A stretch of DNA of 64,000 nucleotides from Solibacillus sp. FSL W7-1464 (GCF_038004425.1 NZ_JBBORC010000001.1:3015001-3079000), one strand, 5' to 3'. Counted from the stretch's first letter, positions 1 through 9,876 are shown. Made by a program: numbers and translations. The notes: generated by a model from the sequence alone, not told the origin.

Positions 1-556
1 GCACAAGTTTTGGAACTGCTGCCCGCATTCCTTCAGAGTTTACTTCCTCATCCGGAACGGTCAATAAAAGAATGTTGCCGTCATATTCTCCGTATGTCGC
101 CTGCTCTACAATGGACATATGCAAGGCAAGCCCGCACTTCATATCCATCGTGCCTCTGCCGAATAGCCAGTTTCCATTGTCTAGATCAACTCGTACTGCT
201 TCAGGCAATTCATCTTTTATCAAGTAAAATTGTTCCGTCAGCTTCTCGGGCTCAAAAGCATATTGTTTCCATTTTCCGTAGTCCTGTACATCCACTACAT
301 CAAAGTGACTAATTAATACGACTGTTTTTTTAGTATCCGGAGATTTTTTGACCAATGCGCTAATGAAACTGCGCCCATCACTCAAGTATGTTCGATTTAA
401 ATGGCCAGGGTTTTCTTTGAAATACGCCAGCTCCGACAGTTTATTCACTACAATATCAGGGAAATCCTTTTCTGCCTGTGAACCTGAAACACTTTTTACT
501 TGTACAAGTTCACATAATAATTGCCTTAACTGCTCTTTGCTCTTCCATTTAAACAC
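1..556 (-). CDS. rocB: M20-family metallopeptidase, RocB-like (3' end outside window)
   Basis: Only the first 185 codons lie in the window. The product resembles the M20/M25/M40 zinc hydrolases, closest in character to RocB, the arginine-utilisation protein of Bacillus. Visible are the metal-site motif SHFDVVD near residue 98, the GRGTMDMK segment near 143 and the acidic PDEEVNSEG motif near 170. The start is GTG at 556, because AAAGGAGAGG sits just upstream; the ATG at 561 is in another frame that stops quickly. RocB is thought to act in cytoplasmic arginine/ornithine catabolism, but its exact reaction is not settled. The family is clear; the symbol is less sure because the C-terminal half is missing. 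Confidence 0.75.
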   Translation of the reverse strand, partial: MFKWKSKEQLRQLLCELVQVKSVSGSQAEKDFPDIVVNKLSELAYFKENPGHLNRTYLSDGRSFISALVKKSPDTKKTVVLISHFDVVDVQDYGKWKQYAFEPEKLTEQFYLIKDELPEAVRVDLDNGNWLFGRGTMDMKCGLALHMSIVEQATYGEYDGNILLLTVPDEEVNSEGMRAAVPKLV

Positions 557-989
557 AACATACCCTCTCCTTTGTCTCGTTCTAGCTGTCTCTCTATGTC
601 GCCTATTTTCCTCAGTGTAAATAAATGTGAATATTCAGTCAATCATTTGTTTAAGACTATACTATTGAGAGTTGAAATTGGTGTTGGGTGTAAAGAAAAA
701 GTTGAAGTTTGGCTTAAGCATTAAATACTCTCGGTAAACGAACATACCTCTATGAAGATAAAAAATCCCGCTAACATAAAAGATAGCGGGCTTTGTTATG
801 TGCATCTAAGCTTATTTCTTTTCTTTACCCATTGAATGGAATAATTGAATTGAAGATAATACATTAATTTATAACGGTTTGTCGGAATATCTTAAAAATT
901 TCCCGCACATGCCTCGATTAAGCGTCTTTCTATTATATACTCCAAAAATCTGTTGGTAGCCAAATTCATTGAGTTTTAAGTCTTTTCAA
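557..989. other. Intergenic region, AT-rich
   Basis: This 433-bp stretch lies between the start of the RocB-like gene and the end of the ABC-linked operon. Apart from one terminator-like hairpin at 761-790 I see no gene, RNA element or repeat in it. Confidence 0.6.
761..790 (-). terminator. Intrinsic terminator, minus direction
   Basis: A 7-bp perfect stem (767-773 with 784-790, arms CCCGCTA/TAGCGGG) is followed on the minus strand by a run of five T (761-765). It lies about 200 bp beyond the stop of the minus-strand operon ending at 990 and could end its transcript. Confidence 0.55.
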
Positions 990-2156
990 TTACTTTTCTG
1001 ATTCATATACATCAGTTATGTGAATATAATATTTTTGTTTCATATTATTATTGATAAGTTTTCCTTCATATAATAATGTACCTTGTTCAATATCAAAAAT
1101 CTTAAGTACATAATCGTTATTCACTTCTGTCATGACGTAAAATTTTCCGTTTAGTGAAGTCGTGCTGTTAAATTCAGGAATTAATATTTTTACAGGATAT
1201 GGTTCAGTAATCGGTTCAAGCCATCTCTGCTGTCCGATATTATATCTGTAAATGACTATTTCCTCTTTTGTTGAATAGGCAATAACTAAATAATTATCAT
1301 CTACTTCAATACTTTGCAGGTTATGATCTAAACCTTCCGGTAACTGAATATCTGTTATTTCATTCGTTTCCGTATTTAATGCGCTGAACTGACGTGAAGT
1401 AACATCTTGTTCAGGACTTTTCAAATCAACAGAACTTATAGAATAGACATGGTATTTTTCATGACCTAAATTTGAATAAGAATTGTGGGAATCAATACTT
1501 CTTCTTGTCGTTTCGTCCATTGTTGCTTCTTCAAGTAAAGTTTCACTCAGCAGCTGCTGCTTTTTCAAATCAATAATCACATGATACATTTTTTCGCTTC
1601 CGTCATTATCAACTTGTTTTACAATAAGTTTAAGCTCATTATCAACAACCGTAATATCATTATAAAAAACCCAGTTATATCTATTTTTCAGCTGTGACTC
1701 GATTGCAAATGAAGTTCTCTCATCCTTCACTTTATCCAGTACATCAACTTCATAACTGTATGTGTCCCCTTCTTTTACCTTCCAGCCTTCTTCAGGATCC
1801 TTCATATAAATAAGCTTCGTATCGTCCTCAAAATAGTTATTTTCAATAAATGCTTTACCGCGCATAAAGCTTTTATGTTCATCTATGAGTCTTTGAAACA
1901 TTATCGGCACTGTACGGTTATGAATAGATTCAATTAATGTGGATTCATCTTTACTAATAAGAAGTGAATTGTAACCTAGCCTATATTCAACGCTTGTTTC
2001 GAACATCAATGAATCTATATATTTATCATCACCTGAAATTTTTTCGAATGTAAAATTATACTCTTTGTCTTTTGCGTTCACTACTTGTATATAGTGCACA
2101 GTAAACGTTACAACGATTATTCCGGTAATTAAAAGAAGTTGCCAATATTTTTTCAT
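990..2156 (-). CDS. Membrane-anchored extracytoplasmic protein of a GntR/ABC operon
   Basis: This 388-residue protein has a short basic N-terminus and one hydrophobic segment (about residues 5-25), then a long soluble region, so it is probably anchored with its bulk outside the cell. The C-terminal 150 residues contain evenly spaced short strands such as YLVIAYSTKEEIVIYRY and may form a beta-propeller-like fold, but no named family is recognised. It is the last gene of the operon GntR-ATPase-permease, 14 bp behind the permease, with GGAGGGG upstream of its ATG. By position it may be an accessory or sensor subunit of the exporter, like the extra genes in ytr-type operons. That role is inferred from context only. 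Confidence 0.6.
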   Translation of the reverse strand: MKKYWQLLLITGIIVVTFTVHYIQVVNAKDKEYNFTFEKISGDDKYIDSLMFETSVEYRLGYNSLLISKDESTLIESIHNRTVPIMFQRLIDEHKSFMRGKAFIENNYFEDDTKLIYMKDPEEGWKVKEGDTYSYEVDVLDKVKDERTSFAIESQLKNRYNWVFYNDITVVDNELKLIVKQVDNDGSEKMYHVIIDLKKQQLLSETLLEEATMDETTRRSIDSHNSYSNLGHEKYHVYSISSVDLKSPEQDVTSRQFSALNTETNEITDIQLPEGLDHNLQSIEVDDNYLVIAYSTKEEIVIYRYNIGQQRWLEPITEPYPVKILIPEFNSTTSLNGKFYVMTEVNNDYVLKIFDIEQGTLLYEGKLINNNMKQKYYIHITDVYESEK

Positions 2157-2170
2157 GTCATTCCCCTCCT

Positions 2171-2995
2171 CTACACATTAATCTTTCGTTTTAATAAATA
2201 ATCTGCTAAATAAATCGCAAGTGCAGTCGTTAAAATACTGAATCCTGTAACGATTAAATAAATCTCATTCGCATAAAAATAATTGGTAATTATTTGAATG
2301 ATCACTGGAACCATTACAATGACTATTGAAATCACACAATAGATGAATGCCAGGAAAATCCCTTTAATATGATAGCTGCGTTCAAATAAAATAGAGGTGA
2401 AAATTACTGCAACAGCTGTAATGCCAATTACATAATAGAAAACAAACAATAAAGATGATTGCGGATACAATAAATCCAGTACTTCAGTAGAATAAATATA
2501 AATTATACTTTCATCCATCCATAATTGGTCAGGTACTATTCGTTGAGTAATTTGATTCACAACTTCCAGTAAGATGATTTGCATTCCAGTTAAACCGAAA
2601 ATAAAAAGCAATATTGTTGTCAATTTGGCGAAATACACATTTCTGCGTGCTGTAGGCAGCATGAGTAAACGATAAATAACCGATGATTTCCCTAACCAGT
2701 CACGATACCAAATGAAAAAGACATAAATTATAAGTAAAGCTGCTGCAAATACTATGGATAGAATGAAGTATTCCGAATATAAAAAGTTTTGCAGTGAGTA
2801 GGCTCCGTACTGTTGGATATATTGGCTTACTGCCATTTGCTCACGCAGCATCGTTGTCTCCGCATTGTCTACATAATGTAAAGACGTGATAATGGCTCCG
2901 ATAATTTGAGCTGCTACTACCCCGATTATTAAAGCTAGAAAGATTTTGCTGAATCGTTTCACTTCAAAATTGACGAGCTTTATATAGTGATTCAT
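2171..2995 (-). CDS. ABC transporter permease, YtrC/D-like
   Basis: This 274-residue integral membrane protein shows about six hydrophobic segments (near residues 15-35, 75-95, 125-145, 185-205, 215-235 and 245-265), as in ABC-2-type permeases encoded beside GntR regulators. Its ATG overlaps the stop of the ATPase gene in an ATGA arrangement (2992-2995), so the two are translationally coupled. GGAGGTG precedes the start. The partner ATPase is an export-type protein, so the complex probably exports or extracts something from the envelope, as proposed for YtrBCDEF and BcrAB-type systems. The substrate cannot be told. Confidence 0.7.
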   Translation of the reverse strand: MNHYIKLVNFEVKRFSKIFLALIIGVVAAQIIGAIITSLHYVDNAETTMLREQMAVSQYIQQYGAYSLQNFLYSEYFILSIVFAAALLIIYVFFIWYRDWLGKSSVIYRLLMLPTARRNVYFAKLTTILLFIFGLTGMQIILLEVVNQITQRIVPDQLWMDESIIYIYSTEVLDLLYPQSSLLFVFYYVIGITAVAVIFTSILFERSYHIKGIFLAFIYCVISIVIVMVPVIIQIITNYFYANEIYLIVTGFSILTTALAIYLADYLLKRKINV

Positions 2996-3681
2996 CCGAC
3001 ATACACCTCCCGCATTACATCTACTACGGATTTGCCTTCTGTTTCCCGCATCTCTTCTACATTCATTTCTCTTAATACACGGCCGTCCCCAATGAGCACT
3101 GCCTTATCGATTAAATGTTCAATATCATTAATTTCATGTGTTGTAATAATGACGCCGCGATTTTCAATTAAATGACTTGTAAAGACATTGGCAATCTGTT
3201 CTCTTGAAAAGATGTCGATTCCTGAAAACGGCTCATCCATCAATATATAGTCCACATCCAGTGCCAAGCCAAGCAGCAAATTGACTTTTGCCGTGTTTCC
3301 TTTTGACAGGCTTGAAATTTTATCGCTCGGATCCAGTTGAAAAAAGGCAAGGAGTTCTGTTGCCCGCTGTTCATTCCACACTTTATAAAAATCGGCCATA
3401 AAATCGAAGCTTTGCGCAATTGTATAGTTTGGTGACATTGTCAGACGGTCCGGAATATACGTAATTCTTTCAAAAGCATCTTTGCTGATTTTTTTGCCGT
3501 CGATTAGTATTTCGCCACGGTCAATCGGAGTGAGCGCCATGATTGATTTCATAATGGTCGTTTTTCCTGCACCGTTAATTCCGATCAGGCATGTAATTTG
3601 CCCTTTTTCTGCAGTAAAGCTCATATCTTTCAATACTTGCTTTCTTTTGTATTTTTTAGAGACATTTTTAACTTCAATCAT
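2992..3681 (-). CDS. ABC transporter ATP-binding protein, YtrB-like
   Basis: A 229-residue nucleotide-binding subunit. Walker A GINGAGKTT lies near residue 35, the signature is the variant SLSKGNTAKVNLL instead of canonical LSGGQ, Walker B is DYILMDEPFSGID near residue 150, and the H-loop is ITTHE. The altered signature is common in YtrB/EcsA-like ATPases. The ATG at 3681 (MIEVKNVSKKY) is preferred: it overlaps the GntR stop by ATGA coupling and starts directly with the first beta strand. An upstream in-frame ATG would lie deep inside the regulator gene. Confidence 0.85.
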   Translation of the reverse strand: MIEVKNVSKKYKRKQVLKDMSFTAEKGQITCLIGINGAGKTTIMKSIMALTPIDRGEILIDGKKISKDAFERITYIPDRLTMSPNYTIAQSFDFMADFYKVWNEQRATELLAFFQLDPSDKISSLSKGNTAKVNLLLGLALDVDYILMDEPFSGIDIFSREQIANVFTSHLIENRGVIITTHEINDIEHLIDKAVLIGDGRVLREMNVEEMRETEGKSVVDVMREVYVG

Positions 3682-4051
3682 GCTGCTCCGCCTCCTCATA
3701 CTGTTTCTGTACGAGCTCCATGATTTCAGGAAGTGGCGCATTGATTGATTTTATCGAACTGATAAATACTTGCACTGCTTCACTGATTAGTTCTTCACGT
3801 ACACTTTTTAGCACCGCTTCATCTTTCGTAATACAACTTGGCATATTTCCTTCTGTATAAATCAATTTCTGCTCCTCCATTTCCTTATAGGCACGCTGCA
3901 CTGTATTCGGGTTGATTTTGAGCTGATTGGCCAACTCCCGTCTAGATGGGATGACATGGCCTGGCGCAAACGAACCTTTTGCAATTTGTTCCTTAAAATG
4001 ACGGATAACCTGCACGTATACAGGATCCCGGTTATTGAATTTCACATCCAC
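3674..4051 (-). CDS. GntR-family regulator, YtrA-like
   Basis: A 125-residue protein with an N-terminal winged helix (residues about 15-75; FAPGHVIPSRRELANQL then the recognition helix INPNTVQRAYKEME) and a short C-terminal helical tail, the size and plan of the YtrA subfamily. The GTG at 4051 is chosen because AAAGGAGCTG ends 6-8 nt before it; the ATG at 4081 would place that ribosome site inside the gene. It is the first gene of the ABC operon, and repeated TTAATACA/TGTATTAA elements lie just upstream, so it most likely represses its own operon until an envelope signal arrives. Confidence 0.85.
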   Translation of the reverse strand: MDVKFNNRDPVYVQVIRHFKEQIAKGSFAPGHVIPSRRELANQLKINPNTVQRAYKEMEEQKLIYTEGNMPSCITKDEAVLKSVREELISEAVQVFISSIKSINAPLPEIMELVQKQYEEAEQHD

Positions 4052-4081
4052 CTGTTTCAGCTCCTTTCGTGTATTACGCAC

Positions 4082-4204
4082 TTAATACACTATTCGCAAA
4101 AAAATACTTTGAATCTCAATCTGTACTAACTACTTAATACAGTATGCATAAAAAATGTATTAAGCACTTCATACACCTAATAAGTGTATTATGTGTTTAA
4201 TACA
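4082..4204. promoter_or_regulatory. Candidate GntR operator cluster
   Basis: Six near-copies of the half-site TTAATACA or its complement occur here: 4082-4090, 4133-4141, 4155-4163, 4168-4176, 4183-4190 and 4194-4204. Two opposed copies around 4133-4163 form an inverted repeat. YtrA-type regulators bind such AT-rich palindromes containing GTA/TAC steps. The cluster lies in the promoter region of the GntR operon, which supports autoregulation. Confidence 0.6.
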
Positions 4205-4225
4205 TTCTTTTGTCAATATTATTTT

Positions 4226-5521
4226 TTACAGGTAATCATTTACAGCTGTTTTCGGATAATCCGATTTAATCCATTCATGATCATTTGAAAGTTTTTCATC
4301 GCTAATGAGGAAATACTGATAATGGACTTTATCACCCTGATCCGGAACCGGGTCATTCCATGTAATATCGAGGTGATACCACTGTCCATCCACTTTCACC
4401 AAATTCCAGGCATGTGGCCCGCCCGCATTGCCGACAACATATTTTGCTTCGATGCCGAGTGCTTCAAACATTAATAATGCGGCCAAAGCATACCCTTCAC
4501 AGACGCCTTCCCCATTCATTAAAACCGAATATGGCGTATGCGGGTTCGCTTTACTGTTCATATTGTAAGCTGTATGCACAACTAAATAGTCGTTCACATA
4601 TTTCACTTTCTCCGATTCCGTTGCATTCTCCGGAATTGTACTGATAATCTGATCGATTTTACCTAGCACAATGGCATTTTCTTCTGCTGTTAAATCATAG
4701 TTTACCGTTGCATGCCATTCAACTTTATTGCCGTAGTATTTGGCACGTGTTGAGAACTCGCCCATGACCGCCCATAAATACGGTTCATTTGTTTCCAGCC
4801 ATGCAAATACTTCATCTATTGTTGTTTCAAAATCGGAGACGTCTCCTTCATAGTACACCGTAAACTGATGTTCAAACTGGGACATATGGTGGGCGATTGC
4901 CTGGCCTAACTGTTCCACATTTGTCACTGCCTGCGGTAAATCTTTTACGTCATAAACCGGAACAACTTTCTTATTTGCCAAATCCTGAAAATTAAAGCTT
5001 TGCAGTTTATTTTCACCTTGCATAAAGCTGGTCACGATCTGGTCGATTTTATCCTCCAAGTTGACATTCAGTTTTAATTGAATGTTTTCGTCAACTGTCG
5101 GCAATGTCAATGAAGAGGCTTTTACTTCTTCTTTCAAAATTCCGCCCGAAAGAATTGTCGCTATGAGAAAAAGACATGTAAATAACCCTTTTGAATATGT
5201 TAATGCGCTTGCATACAGTTTTGTAAAAGGATTCCTCGTCATCCGGTTTAATTCCGTATTTGCTTTCAATTCAAACTTATTTCGATCTCTGGAGACAAAT
5301 AATCGATTCGGTTTTGATGTTGCGTTCTTATAAACACTTTTATATACGTCAAAAAGCTGTTGCTTATTTCCTTTTGCCAATTTAATTTGTTTAAAATGCT
5401 GCCTGATTCCTTTTCGTATTCGGCTCCGAATATATAATTGTGCGGTAAAGGAACGAAACAGCTTTATAAAAATTACTAGGACGATTAGAAAAATGATTGA
5501 AAAAATAATTAAATTACTCAT
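4226..5521 (-). CDS. Membrane-anchored transglutaminase-like protein
   Basis: A 431-residue protein. An N-terminal membrane helix (residues 4-22) is followed by a basic region and a second hydrophobic segment near 110-130, then an extracellular part with a transglutaminase-like domain (about 290-420). The catalytic triad is visible: Cys341 in GEGVCEGYA, His370 in GGPHAWN and Asp385 in YHLDITW. Enzymes of this fold act as proteases, amidases or crosslinkers; in bacilli many are of unknown substrate. The start follows GGGGG on the minus strand. It stands alone behind the GntR promoter region and is probably its own unit. Confidence 0.85.
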   Translation of the reverse strand: MSNLIIFSIIFLIVLVIFIKLFRSFTAQLYIRSRIRKGIRQHFKQIKLAKGNKQQLFDVYKSVYKNATSKPNRLFVSRDRNKFELKANTELNRMTRNPFTKLYASALTYSKGLFTCLFLIATILSGGILKEEVKASSLTLPTVDENIQLKLNVNLEDKIDQIVTSFMQGENKLQSFNFQDLANKKVVPVYDVKDLPQAVTNVEQLGQAIAHHMSQFEHQFTVYYEGDVSDFETTIDEVFAWLETNEPYLWAVMGEFSTRAKYYGNKVEWHATVNYDLTAEENAIVLGKIDQIISTIPENATESEKVKYVNDYLVVHTAYNMNSKANPHTPYSVLMNGEGVCEGYALAALLMFEALGIEAKYVVGNAGGPHAWNLVKVDGQWYHLDITWNDPVPDQGDKVHYQYFLISDEKLSNDHEWIKSDYPKTAVNDYL

Positions 5522-5748
5522 ATTACCCCCTACTAACCATAGTTATTTCTATATTACTTAATTATAGTTTCAAATGATAAATAATATGCATAATATTCTC
5601 CTAAATAGACTGGAACTATTTTCTTTACCCATGATTTATAGATTACCTTCACTTAAAATGAATTTCCGAAAACAATTTACTTTCACGATCCAAAAGTGTA
5701 AAATTACACTAATAGAGTATCATTACTTTTGTTGAAAGAGGTGATTTT

Positions 5749-7833
5749 GTGGAAAGAGATCCGGAGATGCTGGAACGGATTGCGGCTTTGGAGCAGGAAC
5801 TTCGATTGTTAAAAACAGAAGTGCAGCATTTAAAGCAACATACGAAAATAGAGCAAATTATACCCGAAAGAAAAGAAACGGTAAAGCCGCCTATTATTCC
5901 GGCAAAGCAACCTGTATCAAATACGGTTGCTGTTCCTAAGGAAGACCCGATTCCCGAAAAGGAAAAGCGGTCACTGGAAGAATTGTTCACACGGGCATTA
6001 CCGCGCATCTTTACAGTCATTTTAGTGCTCGGTGTCCTTTGGGGATTGAAACTCGTGAGTGATTACGGCTTTTTATCCGATAGCGTCAAAATTATCGCCG
6101 GCTTTGTACTGTCCATCGGTCTTGGCGCATGTGCCTATTATATGGAGAAAAAACAGAAAGGATCGCGGGTTGTCGCGTTATCGCTATACGGTGGTGCCTT
6201 CATCGTCGGGATTTTAACAACTGCTGCAGGGGCCATTTTATATGATGTGCTCAGTTTATACGTAGCACTGATTTTTGCACTGCTCTACATTGTTTACGGA
6301 GTATTCATCAGCTATATTAAAGGAAATGAAGCATTGACAGTACTCGTTGTCTTTACGTCATTACTGCTGCCGTATTTACTGGAATACATGCAGTTTAGCG
6401 CAATAATTATTGGTGTTTTCATCGTACTGCTGTTCGCCGTTCTACAAATCGTTATTTTGAAGCATACACAGCGAAAAGCGCTTTATATCGGGACCGCTTT
6501 TTCAGTTTTAGCACTGGCGGTTGTTTCGATATTCCATGATGAACGCCTCGTCTTTTTCGCATTTGCGCTCATTGCGGTGTTCAGTCTGTTTCTTATTAGT
6601 TTCTTACGGTTATATTCTAATAAAAGTAAGATTCATGCGAGTTTCCTATTTACCTTTACTGTCTTCGTATTGTCACTGGTAAACGGAATTCTTTCCCGTG
6701 AACAGACGCCGTTACTTATCGCGCTTATTTTGTTCTTAGCGATTGTAGCCGGTGCTTTATATATCGTATTTAAGCGTGCTGACCGACTGTTGACCGATAT
6801 GTTCGGGACATTATCGGCGATCGTGCTTCTGAATATTATTACACAGCTTAATATTTCAAGTGAAATGACGTTGCTTCTGATGATTGTCGTAGCATTTGGA
6901 GGATTGGTTGTTGCGGTAAAACATGCGATAGTGTTCATGAAATGGGTTAAGTTCATTACATTCTCTCTATTGGCCCTTTTTGTTTTAATGTTTTATGAAG
7001 TGGAGCCATTTTTCTCGCTGAAGCATTTAAACATTGTTCTTGTCATCGCAATGCTTGTCGTTCTTTATAAAGTGCTGCTTCAGTATAAAGGCACAGCTGT
7101 CGAAGAGAAAAAGAGACTTTTCAAACTGGAAGATATTTATCCGTGTCTATTATATTTAGTTGCTCTGCTATACGTTTGGAAACTGGACTGGGCTTATATG
7201 CCGCAGCATTATACAACGTTTTTAGTATTTAGTGTAATCGCGTTTGCCTTTGCCGCAGTTTTGATCGTCAAAAGCGAAATCGTCGGTCAAATTCTTCCTT
7301 GGCTTGCTGCCGCGGTATACGGAGCTGCAGGACTTGTTTTACTGTCCACTGTATGGGTGGATGATCGGGCAGTTATTGTCGCCATTATCGTCCGTATTTT
7401 ATACTTTGCCATTCTGTGGGCAATTGTCGCAGATGCTTGGGAACAAGGATGGATTTATAAAAACTATAAAACGTTTTTCAGCCAATATACAGAACCACTG
7501 ACAATCGCCAGTATGATCATTTCGGTTATATGGGTTTTCAGTATAACGAATTTCATGAATTTCCACGAGCTTATCAATTGGAGCACCGCGGTTATTCTGA
7601 ATACGGTATTTATTTTCATCATTGCCTGCATTTCGCTGTTCCTCGCAGCGAAACGAAGCTACTCTAATTTGAAAATGGTCGGTATCGGCTTACTGTTCTT
7701 CGGGATTATTAAGATGATTTTCTTTGATTTATCCGAGCTCGACATTTTGATTCGTTCGATTTCATTCATTATTATCGGTGCAATCGGACTTGTCATTTCA
7801 AACAAACTACTCGGAAAAGGAAAAGACGAATAA
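5749..7833 (+). CDS. DUF2339 multi-spanning membrane protein
   Basis: A 694-residue protein. Residues 1-35 form a coiled coil (ERIAALEQELRLLKTEV), residues 40-75 are a charged proline-containing linker, and the rest is about 20 closely packed hydrophobic helices. This coiled-coil-plus-many-helices plan is the DUF2339 'predicted membrane protein' family, whose function is unknown. The start is GTG at 5749 behind AAAGAGGTG. It is monocistronic, bounded downstream by a strong terminator. Confidence 0.8.
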   Translation: MERDPEMLERIAALEQELRLLKTEVQHLKQHTKIEQIIPERKETVKPPIIPAKQPVSNTVAVPKEDPIPEKEKRSLEELFTRALPRIFTVILVLGVLWGLKLVSDYGFLSDSVKIIAGFVLSIGLGACAYYMEKKQKGSRVVALSLYGGAFIVGILTTAAGAILYDVLSLYVALIFALLYIVYGVFISYIKGNEALTVLVVFTSLLLPYLLEYMQFSAIIIGVFIVLLFAVLQIVILKHTQRKALYIGTAFSVLALAVVSIFHDERLVFFAFALIAVFSLFLISFLRLYSNKSKIHASFLFTFTVFVLSLVNGILSREQTPLLIALILFLAIVAGALYIVFKRADRLLTDMFGTLSAIVLLNIITQLNISSEMTLLLMIVVAFGGLVVAVKHAIVFMKWVKFITFSLLALFVLMFYEVEPFFSLKHLNIVLVIAMLVVLYKVLLQYKGTAVEEKKRLFKLEDIYPCLLYLVALLYVWKLDWAYMPQHYTTFLVFSVIAFAFAAVLIVKSEIVGQILPWLAAAVYGAAGLVLLSTVWVDDRAVIVAIIVRILYFAILWAIVADAWEQGWIYKNYKTFFSQYTEPLTIASMIISVIWVFSITNFMNFHELINWSTAVILNTVFIFIIACISLFLAAKRSYSNLKMVGIGLLFFGIIKMIFFDLSELDILIRSISFIIIGAIGLVISNKLLGKGKDE

Positions 7834-7849
7834 TTGTTAGCTGAATGCA

Positions 7850-7877
7850 GTCTGGGCGATTTTGCCCAGACTTTTTT
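7850..7877 (+). terminator. Intrinsic terminator of the DUF2339 gene
   Basis: An 8-bp perfect GC-rich stem (7850-7857 with 7864-7871, arm GTCTGGGC) with a 6-nt loop is followed by six T. It begins 16 bp behind the stop codon. Confidence 0.92.
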
Positions 7878-7944
7878 ATTTCAATTCATCGAAAAGGAAA
7901 TGGTATTATGTTATATTTAGTGTATTATTACACGAGGTGATTCG

Positions 7945-8400
7945 ATGGATCGAGAGTTTATCATACAAATAACATCGGAAAGTTTGAAGCTTATCCGTAC
8001 GGAAAATAATTACACGCAAGATAAAATGGCCGAAATTTTGGGTATTTCAAAAAAGACGCTTGTACAAATCGAGAAAGAGCGCAACTTTGCAAACTGGACA
8101 ACAACAATTGCGATCTGTGCCCTTTTTCGTCATAGCGAAACATTGCAAAACCGTATTGGCGGCGATCCGATGGAAGTCATTGAACTTACTGCACATCATG
8201 TCATCATTACCCCACGCGAAAAAACAATGGGTGGATATGTTTGGTGGAAGAACATCGACGAATATAAAAAACACCGCCTTCAGCAAAATCTTCTAAGCAA
8301 GCATTACCGCATTTTAGACGACGAAAACTATCGAATCATCAGTACGTTTGAAGAAGATGTCGTAATGGAAAAGTGGCAAGCGATAAAATCTATTATTTAA
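7945..8400 (+). CDS. XRE-family helix-turn-helix regulator
   Basis: A 151-residue protein with an N-terminal Cro/CI-type HTH (residues about 10-60; RTENNYTQDKMAEILGISKK is the characteristic first half) and a C-terminal region of about 90 residues with no recognised domain, containing WWKNIDEYKKHRLQQ. The ATG follows CACGAGGTGATTCG. It sits alone between two terminators, so its targets cannot be read from context. It may be a small stand-alone regulator of the type often found near membrane proteins of unknown function. Confidence 0.8.
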   Translation: MDREFIIQITSESLKLIRTENNYTQDKMAEILGISKKTLVQIEKERNFANWTTTIAICALFRHSETLQNRIGGDPMEVIELTAHHVIITPREKTMGGYVWWKNIDEYKKHRLQQNLLSKHYRILDDENYRIISTFEEDVVMEKWQAIKSII

Positions 8401-8418
8401 CAAAAATATTTTATGACT

Positions 8419-8456
8419 ATCCTGCTGATTCGAATTTCCCTGTCAGCAGGATTTTT
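8419..8456 (+). terminator. Intrinsic terminator of the XRE gene
   Basis: A 10-bp perfect stem (8419-8428 with 8443-8452, arm ATCCTGCTGA) ends in a run of T, 19 bp behind the stop codon. Confidence 0.9.
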
Positions 8457-8582
8457 AATGACGGCAATTTATCCCGGTAATCGTAATAATGCTTTTCTCG
8501 TAAATAAACTGCCCCACCTTGCAAATAAACTTCGAATTTCGGGTATCATTTATTTAACAACTCTTTTAAGGATGTGTGTACG

Positions 8583-9755
8583 ATGTGGAAGGAGATTTAT
8601 GCGGATTTACATATACATATTGGACGTACTTATAAAGGACGGGCAGTAAAAATAACAGGAAGCAAAAACCTGACGCTGACAAATATTTTAGAAACCGCTA
8701 CTTCGAGAAAAGGGCTGGATTTAATCGGCATTATCGATTGTCATTCACCTGAAGTAATTGAAGAAGTCGAACAGCTTCTTCACGAACAAAAAGCTACAGA
8801 ATTAGTGGAAGGCGGAATTCGTTATAAAAAGACAACCCTCATTTTAGGAACGGAAATCGAGATTTACGATGCAAACTGTCATGGTCCGATCCATGTTCTG
8901 TGCTATATCCCAACACTTAAGAAGATGAAACAGTTTTCAGACTGGCTCCAACTTCACCAGAAGAATATTCATTTAAGCACACAGCGTTCGCATTGCGACG
9001 GGCGCACTTTGCAGCAAAAAGTCCATGAACTTGACGGCCTGTTTATTCCGGCACATGTATTTACCCCGTTTAAAAGTCTTTTCGGCAAAGGGGTTAAAAG
9101 CAGCCTGACGGAAGTTTTCGATCCGACGCTCATTGATGGAATTGAACTTGGGTTAAGCTCGGATACGATGATGGTCAAAGGAATCAGTGAATTGGCTCCC
9201 TATAGTTTTGTAACAAATTCGGATGCTCATTCTTTAGGTAAGCTCGCCCGTGAATATCAGAAAATCCGGGTAAAGGATGTTAATTTTGAAGAATTGAGAA
9301 AAGCACTTCATCAAAAAGAAGGAAGAACAATTACAGCCAATTACGGCCTCAATCCCCTTCTTGGCAAGTATCATGAAACGGTATGTGCGAACTGCGGCGA
9401 ACAATTAATAGAGGAAGGTCATAGCCGCTGCCCTCATTGCGGGAAAGAACAGCTGATCAAAGGCGTGGCAAAAAGAATTGTGGAGTTAACGGATAACCCG
9501 CAGCTGGAAATTGCCAGACCTCCATACATTCATCAAGTTCCGCTCGATTTCATTCCGGGTATTGGATCTAAAACAATTGAAAAGATGCTGGATGCATTTG
9601 GAACCGAGATGAACATTTTGCATGAGGCTTCATTGGAAGAGCTGAAAAACGTCATCCCCGAAAAACTTGCCGTCCTGATCGACTTATCAAGAAAAGGTCA
9701 GATTGCCATAACGGGAGGCGGCGGCGGTATATACGGGAAAATTGATACGAATTGA
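8583..9755 (+). CDS. PHP-domain endonuclease Q-like protein
   Basis: A 390-residue protein of the TIGR00375/EndoQ family. Known EndoQ enzymes (archaeal and Bacillus pumilus) cut DNA 5' of deaminated bases such as uracil and hypoxanthine. Visible are the PHP metal motif ADLHIHIG near residue 8, the EIE motif near 98, SDAHS near 208, a four-cysteine zinc finger (CANC...CPHC, about 265-290) and a C-terminal helix-hairpin-helix (FIPGIGSKTIEKML, near 325). The ATG at 8583 is chosen because TAAGGATG precedes it at 9 nt; a GTG at 8574 lies too close to that site. Base-repair function is inferred from the family. Confidence 0.85.
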   Translation: MWKEIYADLHIHIGRTYKGRAVKITGSKNLTLTNILETATSRKGLDLIGIIDCHSPEVIEEVEQLLHEQKATELVEGGIRYKKTTLILGTEIEIYDANCHGPIHVLCYIPTLKKMKQFSDWLQLHQKNIHLSTQRSHCDGRTLQQKVHELDGLFIPAHVFTPFKSLFGKGVKSSLTEVFDPTLIDGIELGLSSDTMMVKGISELAPYSFVTNSDAHSLGKLAREYQKIRVKDVNFEELRKALHQKEGRTITANYGLNPLLGKYHETVCANCGEQLIEEGHSRCPHCGKEQLIKGVAKRIVELTDNPQLEIARPPYIHQVPLDFIPGIGSKTIEKMLDAFGTEMNILHEASLEELKNVIPEKLAVLIDLSRKGQIAITGGGGGIYGKIDTN

Positions 9756-9876
9756 TTGAATCTTCGATTAAACATCGAAATTCTTTCCAATTTTAAATCC
9801 TCATATTCGTACACTCTACTAAGTTATAGTATACTTAGATGATAGAAATTTTATATAAAGGCAGGGTAGGAACATA